Shown in pieces: positions 8,881 to 17,123 of a stretch of 64,000 nucleotides of DNA. Under the pieces are notes generated by a model. That model was not told the origin of the DNA, ran no database searches, and saw nothing but the letters and a program-made list of their open reading frames with translations. Within the stretch, counting starts at the first letter, position 1, and every line of letters begins with the position of its first letter. The position numbers were made by a program, and so were the translations under genes. Source of the DNA: Pseudomonas capsici (GTDB lineage Bacteria > Pseudomonadota > Gammaproteobacteria > Pseudomonadales > Pseudomonadaceae); NCBI RefSeq assembly GCF_017165765.1, contig NZ_JAFGZD010000019.1:1-64000 (forward strand), in the 5' to 3' direction.

Positions 8881-9157
8881 GAAGTGTCATCCACCTCATT
8901 TGAAACAAACTGTACTTCTGTACCGGTCAAAAAACGGTTCAAAACAACAAGAATCACCAAGACCGACCACAAAATGCACCACATCAGTGCCAACCGGTAC
9001 AGTTGCCCCATTTATGAACAAAACAGTGCCTATAAACAGTTAACTGAACCATCACAATACAAATGAACTGTGTCTATAGATACTGCCCAAGTGAGAGGAA
9101 GATAGGCACCAGTCAAGTCATTCTCTAAACCCGCCACAAGCGGAAGGAAGTCACACC
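8881..9157. promoter_or_regulatory. AT-rich leader with CTGTAC/GTACAG motifs upstream of the DUF1127 gene
   Basis: This ~280-bp non-coding stretch holds several copies of one motif: AACTGTAC (8908-8915), CTGTACCGGT (8918-8927) and its mirror ACCGGTACAGTT (8993-9004), then CAGTTAACTG (9037-9046) and AACTGTG at 9066. Related copies occur after the gene, at 9499-9507 (ATACAGTTT) and 9527-9534 (CTGTACAG). This looks like an operator cluster for one regulator that I cannot name. A 60-codon open frame crossing this region shows no protein character. Confidence 0.45.
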
Positions 9158-9373
9158 ATGGAACGTACAGTCAGTTCCGACCTGTTCAACGAAAGCACCG
9201 TCAACAACGCTCAAGCAGCATGGCCTCTGCGCGTACTCGCTAACCTGATGCTCTGGCAGCGTCGCCTCTCCAGCCGCCACCAACTGGCTCGCCTGGATGC
9301 TCGTCTGCTCGCCGACGCCGGTATCACCGAAGCACAGCGTTACGAAGAACTGAGCAAGCCGTTCTGGCGCTGA
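9158..9373 (+). CDS. DUF1127 (YjiS-like) small protein
   Basis: 71 residues. The C-terminal half, LWQRRLSSRHQLARLDARLL followed by ADAGIT, is the arginine-rich DUF1127 motif. Small DUF1127 proteins in other bacteria have been linked to RNA binding and to phosphate and carbon metabolism; nothing here fixes the role. GGAAGGAAG lies 9-17 bases before the ATG. The gene is flanked by repeated CTGTAC-type motifs and a strong terminator, so it is an independently regulated single gene. Confidence 0.85.
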   Translation: MERTVSSDLFNESTVNNAQAAWPLRVLANLMLWQRRLSSRHQLARLDARLLADAGITEAQRYEELSKPFWR

Positions 9374-9433
9374 CTCAAGCGCCCGCTGGTCCAGACCCCA
9401 AAGGTCTCTCACCAGCACCCCGAATTGCTTAAC

Positions 9434-9474
9434 ACAAGGCCCGTCTCAGGCAACCGAGACGGGCCTTGTCGTTT
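9434..9474 (+). terminator. Strong terminator after the DUF1127 gene
   Basis: ACAAGGCCCGTCTC (9434-9447) pairs over 14 bp with GAGACGGGCCTTGT (9456-9469), followed by CGTTT. Confidence 0.85.
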
Positions 9475-9638
9475 CCGGGCTGAAATATCCCGGAACAGAT
9501 ACAGTTTCATGAAAACCAAAAAATACCTGTACAGTTCGGCGCATGACTACATGATGCGTGCGACCACCCCTGAAATGACAACCTCATGACGGCTGCGATA
9601 GGCTACTGCCCACTCCGTCACACTTTTGGAACTCTGCC

Positions 9639-9956
9639 ATGACCCTGCTCCGTATCTTTGCTGCTGCCGCACTGCTGACAGCAGCTGCCAGTGCAAGCGC
9701 CACCAGTTTCATCGTTACTACCGATGCCGTCGTAGGCGCAGTGGCAGCCTCCAGCGAGGCCACCTCCGATGCCTCTTCTTCCTTGAGAGACGACAAGATC
9801 GTACGCGCCGCCCGTGACGAGGCAGCCAGTTTCGTGGCCAGCGAAGGCAACATTCGTGGTGCTCAACTGGAAGGTGCGTTCCAGCACATTCGCCAGCAGT
9901 ACCCGAACCTGGGCGCGACAGATACACAATTGGCCCAGGCTATTCTGGCCATCTGA
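9639..9956 (+). CDS. DUF2388 secreted protein, copy 1
   Basis: 105 residues. A signal peptide (MTLLRIFAAAALLTAAASAS, cut near residue 20) precedes a small domain with the DUF2388 pattern: DDKIVRAARDEAASFVASEG, then IRGAQLEGAF, then a C-terminal LAQAILAI. It is the first of three tandem paralogues followed by a DUF4105 gene. The function is unknown; the protein probably sits in the periplasm or envelope. A hairpin (9957-9987) follows at once. Confidence 0.8.
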   Translation: MTLLRIFAAAALLTAAASASATSFIVTTDAVVGAVAASSEATSDASSSLRDDKIVRAARDEAASFVASEGNIRGAQLEGAFQHIRQQYPNLGATDTQLAQAILAI

Positions 9957-9987
9957 GCCAGCCCTTGGGGTAGCCTCCAGGGCTGGC
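9957..9987 (+). terminator. Hairpin between DUF2388 copies 1 and 2
   Basis: GCCAGCCCT (9957-9965) pairs with AGGGCTGGC (9979-9987). There is no T-run, so it may attenuate or protect rather than end transcription. Confidence 0.5.
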
Positions 9988-10030
9988 ATTGCGCTAGCCT
10001 TGGACCTCGTTTTGCCAGTCATTGAAAGCC

Positions 10031-10336
10031 ATGCGTTTACTACCTCTTCTGTTTGCAGCTCCAGTCGCCGGCCTGATCTGGGTCAGCCCGGCTCAAGCCT
10101 TCGATACGACGACACAGAGCCTGGTCATTACCGGCTACGTCACCAGTCAGGTCACCACTGCGCCCTTCGACAGAAAGCTGATCCTGGCCGCTCAGGATGA
10201 CGCCGCAGCGTTCGTAGCCACTGACGGCCAGATCCGCGGTGTGCGGCTGGAGTCAGCGCTGCGTACTCTGCGAAACACCCAGTCAAAACTTCATGCCAGC
10301 GACCTTGAACTGGCAGAAACAATCCTCGTCCAATAG
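10031..10336 (+). CDS. DUF2388 secreted protein, copy 2
   Basis: 101 residues. A signal peptide (MRLLPLLFAAPVAGLIWVSP, cut near AQA) is followed by the same domain as in its neighbours: DRKLILAAQDDAAAFVATDG, then IRGVRLESALRTLRN, then LELAETILVQ. The ATG at 10031 is preferred over an in-frame TTG three codons earlier because it begins the signal peptide directly. It is the middle member of a three-gene array and has diverged well beyond recent duplication. Confidence 0.78.
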   Translation: MRLLPLLFAAPVAGLIWVSPAQAFDTTTQSLVITGYVTSQVTTAPFDRKLILAAQDDAAAFVATDGQIRGVRLESALRTLRNTQSKLHASDLELAETILVQ

Positions 10337-10372
10337 TCACTTTCGACCTCTTTGCGTAACTGGAGACGTTAC

Positions 10373-10693
10373 ATGCGTACCCCGCTGATTGCCGCTACCC
10401 TTGGCCTGCTCGTCATGGCAGACATTGCCCAGGCCCAGACCGTCGTGGCCACGAGCAATATCATCGTTCGCGCTTTCGGTCGTTCCATCGACTTCACCTC
10501 GGACACCACAACTTCCATTCGCGACTCCAAGGTCGTGATCCAGGCCAAAGACGACGCCGCCAGCTATGTCGCCAGCGACGGTGACATTCACGGCGCGCAA
10601 CTCGACGCCGCTTTCGATACCCTGCGCACCCGCGTGCCCGAAGCACGTGATGCCAGTGACCGGACACTGGCCGAAGCCATTCTCGCTCTGTGA
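10373..10693 (+). CDS. DUF2388 secreted protein, copy 3
   Basis: 106 residues. Signal peptide MRTPLIAATLGLLVMADIAQ with cleavage near AQA, then DSKVVIQAKDDAASYVASDG, IHGAQLDAAFDTLRTRVPEA and the C-terminal LAEAILAL shared with copies 1 and 2. GGAGA lies upstream of the ATG at 10373. Its TGA stop overlaps the GTG start of the DUF4105 gene by four bases (GTGA), so the two are translationally coupled and probably work together. Confidence 0.8.
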   Translation: MRTPLIAATLGLLVMADIAQAQTVVATSNIIVRAFGRSIDFTSDTTTSIRDSKVVIQAKDDAASYVASDGDIHGAQLDAAFDTLRTRVPEARDASDRTLAEAILAL

Positions 10694-12651
10694 GACGACT
10701 TAGCGCCTGGCTGCTTGCCGGCGCATTGTCGCTGGTCACCTCTCATGCTCTTGCCAGCCTGACGCTCGAGCTGCAGACCGACGGCCTGACCCCAGCCCAA
10801 CAACATGCGAGCCAGACACTCCTCGATGAAGCCATGCGCGCCCTGCCGCCAAGCTTCATCAAGGATCTGGACCGGCGTGTTGAAGTGCGCTGGTCTGGCG
10901 ATATGCCTGAAAACGCCTATGGCCAGGCTGCCGGTCCCTACCAGCTTTATCTCAATACAAAACTGCTGACGCCGTTGACCGACGGCTCGGCAGCCACCAC
11001 ACAGACCGGACGCCCCCACGGCACGGTCCGGCGTGAAATGCTCGCCACGGTCCTGCACGAACTGACCCACGTCTACGATCGCGCCCGCCTGTGGTCTTCG
11101 ACGCAACGCGCCCTGATATTCCGCTGCTCGCGCCAGCACAGTTCAGCAGGCAACATTGGCCTGCCTGACAGTTGCCGTGGCGAAACCGAGCGACGCTTTA
11201 CCCTGAGCGATGACCCGCGCCTGCTGGACCTGGCAGGCTGGCCGCAATATGTCGGTCGACGCGGCGAGCGGGAGGAACACAACGGGCAAGTGGCACGCAG
11301 CCCGGACATCTACGAAACCACCAGCCCGCTGGAATTCGTGGCCGTAAACATGGAGTACTTCCTCCTCGACCCGGCCTATGCCTGTCGCCGCCCGGCCCTG
11401 TACGCCTACTACAAGGAACATTTTGGCTGGGCACCGCCGCAGAAAGACCAGTGTCCGTCCTTCTTCCCGTATCTGAATGCCGGGAGCGATTTCGGACGCG
11501 AACCGCTGGGCAAGCTTGATCCGGAGCGGGTCTATGAAGTCGACTACCTGCTGGCTGAAGCCAACCAGAACTGGGTAAGCCGCTGGGGCCACAGCATGCT
11601 GCGTCTGGTGATCTGCAAACCGGGCCGGCCACGCGGGCCTGATTGCCGCCTGGATCTGGATCAGCATCTGGTCCTGTCTTACCGGGCGTTCGTGGGCGAT
11701 GTGCAACTGTCCAGCTGGGATGGCCTGATGGGCGCTTATCCGTCGCGACTTTTCGTGCTGCCGCTGGCCCAGGTCATCGACGAATACACCAAGACCGAAC
11801 TGCGCAGCCTCGCCTCCGTGCCACTCACTCTGTCTCGCCCGGAAATCGAAGGGCTGGTGCAGCATGCGGCCGAGATGCACTGGAGTTACGACGGCAACTA
11901 TTACTTCCTGTCGAACAACTGCGCCGTGGAAAACCTCAAGCTGCTCCGCAGCGGCACCCACAACCCCAGACTTGTTGGGCTGGACAGTATCCTGCCCAAC
12001 GGCTTGCTGGAGGTGCTCAAAGGCCGAGGCCTGGCCGATACCAGTGTGCTGGACGATCCAAAGGAAGCGCTGCGCCTGGGTTATCGCTTCGACTCCTATC
12101 GCGACCGCTATCAGGCGATGTTCGACGTCCTGAAGAAGCATCTGCCGATCCCGCAGAGCACCGTCGAAGACTGGCTGTCACTGTCGGCCAAAGAACGCAG
12201 CCAGTGGTTCGACAAGGCCGACCTGCGCACCAGTGCCGCTATTCTGCTGCTGGAACAGGCAAGCCTGCGTCGGCAATTGTTGCTGGCTCAGGACGAAGTG
12301 AAGCAACGCTATCTCGGTGCCAGGGAACAGAAAGACGGCAGCGTCTCCCAGGCTTCAAAGACGCTGCAGGAGATTCTCGCCAGCAGCGGCTTTCTCAGCC
12401 GCCCGGCCGAATTGCTGGGCAGCAGCGGCTATGGCTTGCCACAGGCAGGCGAATGGCAGCGGCTTGAAGCCGAGAGCAGTCAGCGCCAGAAACAACTGAA
12501 GCGCCTGACTGGCGATCTGGACAAGGAAGTACGCGCCCTGCTGGAGCCTGAGCGCGCCAGCGAAATCGCGGCCAACGAAGCCAATCTCAAACAGATGGGT
12601 GAGCACCTGCGCGAGCTTCACAAAGCAGCGGGTGGATTGCAGTTGCCTTGA
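10690..12651 (+). CDS. Secreted DUF4105 protein
   Basis: 653 residues. The signal peptide (MRRLSAWLLAGALSLVTSHA) is followed by an exported domain containing a possible zinc site, ATVLHELTHVYDRARL (HELTH fits HExxH). The DUF4105 part follows, with RWGHSMLRLVIC, VLSYRAF and later NNCAVENLKLL; its His and Cys resemble an NlpC/P60-like catalytic pair, which I infer only. The C-terminal ~120 residues are a coiled-coil-prone region. The GTG start overlaps the stop of the third DUF2388 gene, fixing it as the last gene of that operon. Probably periplasmic or outer-membrane associated; function unknown. Confidence 0.8.
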   Translation: MRRLSAWLLAGALSLVTSHALASLTLELQTDGLTPAQQHASQTLLDEAMRALPPSFIKDLDRRVEVRWSGDMPENAYGQAAGPYQLYLNTKLLTPLTDGSAATTQTGRPHGTVRREMLATVLHELTHVYDRARLWSSTQRALIFRCSRQHSSAGNIGLPDSCRGETERRFTLSDDPRLLDLAGWPQYVGRRGEREEHNGQVARSPDIYETTSPLEFVAVNMEYFLLDPAYACRRPALYAYYKEHFGWAPPQKDQCPSFFPYLNAGSDFGREPLGKLDPERVYEVDYLLAEANQNWVSRWGHSMLRLVICKPGRPRGPDCRLDLDQHLVLSYRAFVGDVQLSSWDGLMGAYPSRLFVLPLAQVIDEYTKTELRSLASVPLTLSRPEIEGLVQHAAEMHWSYDGNYYFLSNNCAVENLKLLRSGTHNPRLVGLDSILPNGLLEVLKGRGLADTSVLDDPKEALRLGYRFDSYRDRYQAMFDVLKKHLPIPQSTVEDWLSLSAKERSQWFDKADLRTSAAILLLEQASLRRQLLLAQDEVKQRYLGAREQKDGSVSQASKTLQEILASSGFLSRPAELLGSSGYGLPQAGEWQRLEAESSQRQKQLKRLTGDLDKEVRALLEPERASEIAANEANLKQMGEHLRELHKAAGGLQLP

Positions 12652-12652
12652 A

Positions 12653-13030
12653 TCAGCGGGCCTTCTTTTTCGGTTTCAGGTACTTGGTCAGGCCCTGAAA
12701 CCACATCACCAGGGCCGTGTTGCCCTTGACCTGGATATCCTTGTCCTGAATCCCCTTCATGAACGCCAGTTGCTTGTTGCTGGCCTGCATCGTGGCAAAC
12801 CCGAAAGCAGCATCGCGAAAGACAATGGCGAAGGCAGGTTCGGCAACCACGCCACCGGCACTGCGGATACGCTGGCCACTGACAATGAAATGACGAGCAA
12901 CCTTGCCATCGGCAGTCTGCAACTGAAAGGTCAGCTCCTTGTCGCCAAGCTGCTGCTGAAATGCAGGATTGGTACGGCTGGCCCGAGCCATCAGAAGGCC
13001 CAGCATCCAGAGCAGGAAACGAAACTTCAT
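12653..13030 (-). CDS. Small SCP2-like protein of unknown function
   Basis: 125 residues. A short hydrophobic N-terminus (MKFRFLLWMLGLLMARASRT) may anchor it to the membrane. The remainder reads like an SCP2/sterol-carrier fold: ELTFQLQTADGKVARHFIVS, EPAFAIVFRDAAFGF and IQDKDIQVKGNTALVMWFQG. It ends in a basic tail (KYLKPKKKAR). It is convergent with the DUF4105 gene, one base apart. Function not known. Confidence 0.65.
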   Translation of the reverse strand: MKFRFLLWMLGLLMARASRTNPAFQQQLGDKELTFQLQTADGKVARHFIVSGQRIRSAGGVVAEPAFAIVFRDAAFGFATMQASNKQLAFMKGIQDKDIQVKGNTALVMWFQGLTKYLKPKKKAR

Positions 13031-13370
13031 ACACATTGCCTCAGCAGAAAGTCAGCCCGGTCGAGCGAGTGGAGAGGCAGTGTAACGGGTTATCAAGCGC
13101 AATCCTGTAGGACAATCGTGTTTTTTCGACGAAGATCGAATCATAAAGCCAGAAACGCTGCCCTGCGTGGACAGCAGCATCGGCGTACAGGATCAGATCA
13201 GCGAATGCTGTTGATGCTGCCTTTGCCCGAACCATTGGAAAATGCCAGGAGATTCCTACAAGAACAGAGACAAAAAACACCTTGAGACAGGAAATTTCCA
13301 GAAACCGGTCAAAAGCAGCGGGCGTACTCAAGAACCCCATTCATACGGCCATACCTTGCTGTTTCAGGCG
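13031..13370. other. Non-coding stretch between the SCP2-like gene and the hup terminator
   Basis: About 340 bp. I see no gene with coding character and no RNA gene in it. Confidence 0.35.
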
Positions 13371-13401
13371 AAAAAACGGGCACCCCATATGGGTATGCCC
13401 G
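13371..13401 (-). terminator. Terminator of the HU gene
   Basis: On the minus strand CGGGCATACCC pairs with GGGGTGCCCG around ATAT and is followed by six T residues (13371-13376). It lies 43 bases past the hup stop. Confidence 0.85.
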
Positions 13402-13443
13402 TCTCGATGACTGCTCGCCTCCCGCCAAGGCGCGCAGTGGATG

Positions 13444-13719
13444 TTATGGATTGACGCTGTCTTTGAGAGCCTTGCCAGGCTTGAAGGCAACGGTGTTGCT
13501 GGCCTTGATTTTCACAGGTTCGCCCGTTTGCGGGTTCTTGCCGGTGCGGGCACCGCGATGGCGCTGCAGGAAAGTACCGAAGCCCACCAGGGTCACGCTG
13601 TCCTTGCGGTGCAGTGCGCCGGTGATTTCTTCAAGAATGGCGTTGAGAACGCGATTGGATTGCTCTTTGGTGAGATCCGCTTTTTCAGCAATAGCGGCTG
13701 CGATATCTGGTTTACGCAT
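13444..13719 (-). CDS. hupA: HU-family DNA-binding protein
   Basis: 91 residues, full-length HU: MRKPDIAAAIAEKADLTKEQ, then the beta-arm region GFGTFLQRHRGARTGKNPQT and GEPVKIKASNTVAFKPGKAL. A histone-like nucleoid protein that bends DNA. It closely matches the P. aeruginosa PA5348-type HU, which also lies next to the rubredoxin reductase gene. The symbol differs between Pseudomonas species (hupA or hupN), so the family is firm but the symbol is not. Confidence 0.9.
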   Translation of the reverse strand: MRKPDIAAAIAEKADLTKEQSNRVLNAILEEITGALHRKDSVTLVGFGTFLQRHRGARTGKNPQTGEPVKIKASNTVAFKPGKALKDSVNP

Positions 13720-13909
13720 GTATGAAGCCTCTTTTACGGTTTTTTGTTTTTATGTCCGTACTGCCTATACAAAGCAGCGACAGGATGCCGCGACAGCTCT
13801 ACGTAGCGGCAGACGTAACCGAGGATGGCATGCCGACGAGGCACGCGCCAGTACATGCGTAACGTTTATAGGACGAAAAAAGCGACATATCCGACAAAAC
13901 GCCCCATAT

Positions 13910-15058
13910 TCAGGGCAATAGCGCAGGTAACGTCTTGTTCAGGGCCAGTTTTTCCGACACGGCAGCGCCTGTCAGGGCATAGCCCAGCAACCGGCCTTCG
14001 GTGTCATGACACAGAGCCTTTATATCCGCATCCTGACCTTCGACACTCCAGGTTCCTTCGGTCCCGCGAGGGGGTGGCGAAACCACCAGAGGGCAAACCG
14101 GGGTCTTGACGGTGATGGGCATCGGGCCATATTTCACCGCAGTCGGCGTACCGGCGAGAGTCTGCGCCAGGGCACGGGCACAGCTCATCAACGGCATGAC
14201 GTAGAGCAGGTTCAGACCATCGACCTCGGCACAGTCGCCCAGGGCATGGATATTGGCGTGGGAAGTCTGCAGATACCGATCGACCACGACACCACGCCCG
14301 GTGAGCAAGCCGGCAGCAGCAGCCAGATCGACTCGTGGGCGCAGACCGATGGCCGAAACCACCAGATCGCAGGCAATCACCTGCCCGTCGGACAGATGCG
14401 CTTCAAGTGCCTGTTCATTGCGCTGCAGACGGGAAAGGATCGGCCCCAGATGGAAGCGAGCGCCAATACTCTCAAGCCCCGCCTGCACGGCAGCCGCCGC
14501 AGCGGGCGGCAACAGAGTCGGCATGACCTGCTCGCAAGGCGCGACCAGATCGACCTCATAGCCGCCAAGGATCAGGTCGTTGGCAAACTCACAGCCGATC
14601 AGGCCTGCACCCAGGATCAGAACCCGCTTTTTGCCTTCCGCCGCCGCGCGGAAACGGGCGTAATCCTCAAGATCGTTGATCGGGAAAATGACGTCCTGTG
14701 CATCCCCCTCCACGGGGACCCGAATGGTTTCCGCCCCCCATGCCAGCACCAGATCGCGGTAGTGGACCGCCTCTTCGCCGATCCACAGCCGCTTGTGGCC
14801 GGGATCGATGCCGCTGATGCGGGTATGGGTGCGCACTTGCGCCTTGAGCTGATCGGCCATGGCCCCGGGTTGCGCCATGCTCAGTTCATCGGCTTGCTTG
14901 TTCTTGCCAAAGCCGGTGGACAGCATGGGCTTGGAGTAGGAACGACCGTCATCGGCCGTAATGAGCAACAACGGCGTTTCGCCGTCCAGTTTGCGAAACT
15001 CGCGGGCGAGGTTATAGCCCGCAAGGCCGGTACCGATGATGACGACAGGTGCGCTCAT
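13910..15058 (-). CDS. Rubredoxin-NAD(+) reductase
   Basis: 382 residues, a two-dinucleotide-fold FAD/NAD(P)H reductase. The first site is VVIIGTGLAGYNLAREFRKL, the second VLILGAGLIGCEFANDLILG, and the C-terminal FAD motif is ANIHALGDCAEVDG. It passes electrons from NADH to rubredoxin, encoded 133 bp upstream on the same strand; in Pseudomonas this pair feeds alkane hydroxylases and oxidative-stress enzymes. The ATG at 15058 starts the conserved MSAPVVIIGTG; an ATG five codons upstream is less likely. Confidence 0.92.
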   Translation of the reverse strand: MSAPVVIIGTGLAGYNLAREFRKLDGETPLLLITADDGRSYSKPMLSTGFGKNKQADELSMAQPGAMADQLKAQVRTHTRISGIDPGHKRLWIGEEAVHYRDLVLAWGAETIRVPVEGDAQDVIFPINDLEDYARFRAAAEGKKRVLILGAGLIGCEFANDLILGGYEVDLVAPCEQVMPTLLPPAAAAAVQAGLESIGARFHLGPILSRLQRNEQALEAHLSDGQVIACDLVVSAIGLRPRVDLAAAAGLLTGRGVVVDRYLQTSHANIHALGDCAEVDGLNLLYVMPLMSCARALAQTLAGTPTAVKYGPMPITVKTPVCPLVVSPPPRGTEGTWSVEGQDADIKALCHDTEGRLLGYALTGAAVSEKLALNKTLPALLP

Positions 15059-15191
15059 TACTTTTCTCATCAAGAAATTGTGGAAGGCCTGCTGGCGAAA
15101 AAGCTTATGAAACCGGCAGATATGCCGCGTCTGAAGTCGCCGGCAAGCGGCCTCCCACCAAGTGATTCATGTCTGGCCGATTTCTGCTTTA

Positions 15192-15359
15192 TCAGCCGAT
15201 TTCAATCATTTCAAAGTCGATCTTGCCGACACCGCAATCCGGGCAAAGCCAGTCTTCGGGTACATCTTCCCAGCGAGTGCCGGGCGCAATACCGTCATCC
15301 GGCCAGCCATCGGCTTCGTTGTAGATAAGGCCGCAGACAATGCATTGCCACTTTTTCAT
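15192..15359 (-). CDS. rubA: Rubredoxin
   Basis: 55 residues. Both iron-binding knuckles are present: CIVCG (residues 6-10) and CPDCG (residues 39-43), with GLIYNEADGWPDDGIAPGTR between them, the standard rubredoxin pattern. It is a small one-electron carrier for the reductase encoded next to it. In P. aeruginosa two rubredoxin genes are found in tandem here; only one is present in this window. Confidence 0.95.
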   Translation of the reverse strand: MKKWQCIVCGLIYNEADGWPDDGIAPGTRWEDVPEDWLCPDCGVGKIDFEMIEIG

Positions 15360-15572
15360 GGTTCGGGTCCCTCGATGATCAGGCTAAATACTGGCGCAGC
15401 GGTCGATTGCCACCGGTCCGGGTGTCAGGAGTCAAATCCCCGCGAGGTTTGTACTGGCCACAGCACTCATATGCAAGTCTGTTTGTGATACCGGGTACGC
15501 GGCCAATCGTCGGTCAGCCCCGGCAATCATGCTAAGCTCGCACTCCTTGATGATTGCCGATAATGGCTTACC

Positions 15573-16133
15573 GTGTCCCAGCAAAACCCCGCATTACCCG
15601 CCCCCGTCTGGCTTGAACACGAGCAACTGGCCGATGTGCCGGGGCCTCTGGTTCTCGACTGGCTGTTCAACCAGGACTCCCTGACCCGACGCCTGACGCG
15701 CCTGTCGTCGGATGGCTTCAGCGTCACGCTGCTGTTTGAAGGCTGGCAGCCGCTGCGCTCCGACGAATGCACCGCGCTTGAGCTGCCCGACGCCAGCCTG
15801 GGCTGGGTGCGCGAAGTGTATTTGCGCGGTCGCGGCGAAAAGTGGGTCTTTGCCCGCAGCGTCGCCGCCCGCAGTGCCTTGCTCGAAGACGGCCTGCACA
15901 TGGATGAACTGGGGACGCGTTCGCTGGGCGAGTTGCTGTTCAGCGACAAGGCCTTCGAGCGCGGCCCATTGCAGGTCTGTCGCTACCCCGAGGCCTGGCT
16001 GCCCGAAGCGGATGCCGCCAGCGATCTGTGGGCTCGCCGTTCGTGCTTCAGTCGCGGCCCGCTGAGCGTACTGGTCGCCGAGATCTTTCTGCCCAATTTC
16101 TGGAACGCCCTCAAGAGCGAGGAACACTCCTGA
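15573..16133 (+). CDS. ubiC: Chorismate-pyruvate lyase
   Basis: 186 residues. Converts chorismate to 4-hydroxybenzoate and pyruvate, the first committed step of ubiquinone synthesis. FEGWQPLRSDE, GWVREVYLRGRGEKWVFARS and LGELLFSDK fit the UbiC family. The start is GTG at 15573. The stop overlaps the ubiA start by one base, so the two are coupled as ubiCA. Confidence 0.92.
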   Translation: MSQQNPALPAPVWLEHEQLADVPGPLVLDWLFNQDSLTRRLTRLSSDGFSVTLLFEGWQPLRSDECTALELPDASLGWVREVYLRGRGEKWVFARSVAARSALLEDGLHMDELGTRSLGELLFSDKAFERGPLQVCRYPEAWLPEADAASDLWARRSCFSRGPLSVLVAEIFLPNFWNALKSEEHS

Positions 16134-17023
16134 TGTACCTGTCGCTGCTCAAATCCCTCAATCGCCTGAACCCTCGCGCCTGGGATTTCATCCAACTGAC
16201 CCGCATCGACAAGCCGATTGGTGTCTACCTGCTGCTGTGGCCAACGCTCTGGGCCTTGTGGATTGCCGGCAAGGGCTCACCGTCGCTGGCCAATGTGCTG
16301 ATTTTCGTGACCGGTGTGTTTCTGATGCGTGCCGCCGGATGCGTCATCAACGACTTCGCCGACCGCAAGGTGGACGGCCATGTAAAACGCACCGAGCAGC
16401 GCCCGCTGGTCAGCGGCAGGGTCAGTTCGCGAGAGGCACTGGCGCTGTTCGCCATTCTGGTGACCCTGAGCTTCCTGCTGGTGCTGCTGACCAATTCGAC
16501 GACCGTCTGGCTGTCGTTCGGCGGGCTGGCACTGGCCGCCTGTTACCCGTTCATGAAGCGTTATACCTATTACCCGCAAGTAGTCCTGGGCGCTGCCTTC
16601 TCATGGGGAATGCCCATGGCCTTTACCGCAGAAACAGGCACATTGCCTGCCGCCGCCTGGCTGCTGTACATCGCCAATCTGCTATGGACGGTGGCCTATG
16701 ACACGTACTACGCCATGGTAGACCGCGACGACGATCTGAAAATCGGCGTGAAATCCACTGCCGTGCTGTTCGGCGATGCCGACCGCATCATCATCCTGAC
16801 GCTGCAAGGTCTGGCGCTGGGCTGCCTGATCCTGGCCGGCGTGCGCTTCGAGCTGGGCGCCTTTTTCTACACCGGCCTGCTGGTGGCCGCCGGCTGCTTT
16901 GCCTGGGAATACTGGAGCACCCGCTTCAAGGACCGGGACGCCTGCTTCAAGGCTTTCCTGCATAACCACTGGGCCGGACTGGCCATCTTCCTGGGGATTG
17001 TGGCGGACTACGCACTGCGCTGA
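16133..17023 (+). CDS. ubiA: 4-hydroxybenzoate octaprenyltransferase
   Basis: 296 residues, an integral membrane prenyltransferase that attaches the polyprenyl tail to 4-hydroxybenzoate. The two Asp-rich Mg-diphosphate sites are visible: CVINDFADRKVDGHVKRT and YDTYYAMVDRDDDLKIG. It has about eight or nine hydrophobic helices. The ATG at 16133 overlaps the ubiC stop (TGATG); the open frame begins upstream inside ubiC. Confidence 0.95.
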   Translation: MYLSLLKSLNRLNPRAWDFIQLTRIDKPIGVYLLLWPTLWALWIAGKGSPSLANVLIFVTGVFLMRAAGCVINDFADRKVDGHVKRTEQRPLVSGRVSSREALALFAILVTLSFLLVLLTNSTTVWLSFGGLALAACYPFMKRYTYYPQVVLGAAFSWGMPMAFTAETGTLPAAAWLLYIANLLWTVAYDTYYAMVDRDDDLKIGVKSTAVLFGDADRIIILTLQGLALGCLILAGVRFELGAFFYTGLLVAAGCFAWEYWSTRFKDRDACFKAFLHNHWAGLAIFLGIVADYALR

Positions 17024-17053
17024 TTTCAGTCCTCGTGCTAGCCTCATCTCAAG

Positions 17054-17085
17054 ATGTCACACGACTGCAATATTTCCGTTATCTA
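17054..17085 (+). promoter_or_regulatory. Pho box and -10 of phoB
   Basis: ATGTCAC (17054-17060), four bases, then CTGCAAT (17065-17071) fit the PhoB 7-4-7 direct-repeat site (consensus CTGTCAT). A -10-like TATCTA follows at 17080-17085. It lies ~40 bp before the phoB start and implies autoregulation. The second half-site is imperfect. Confidence 0.65.
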
Positions 17086-17123
17086 ATGCGCCCCAAGACA
17101 GTTAAATGACAAGAGGTTCGAGC

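Noticed and set aside
8884..9066. 60-codon open frame between the CoA-transferase and DUF1127 genes
   Set aside because: No ribosome site, AT-rich non-coding composition, and it crosses the cluster of regulatory motifs.
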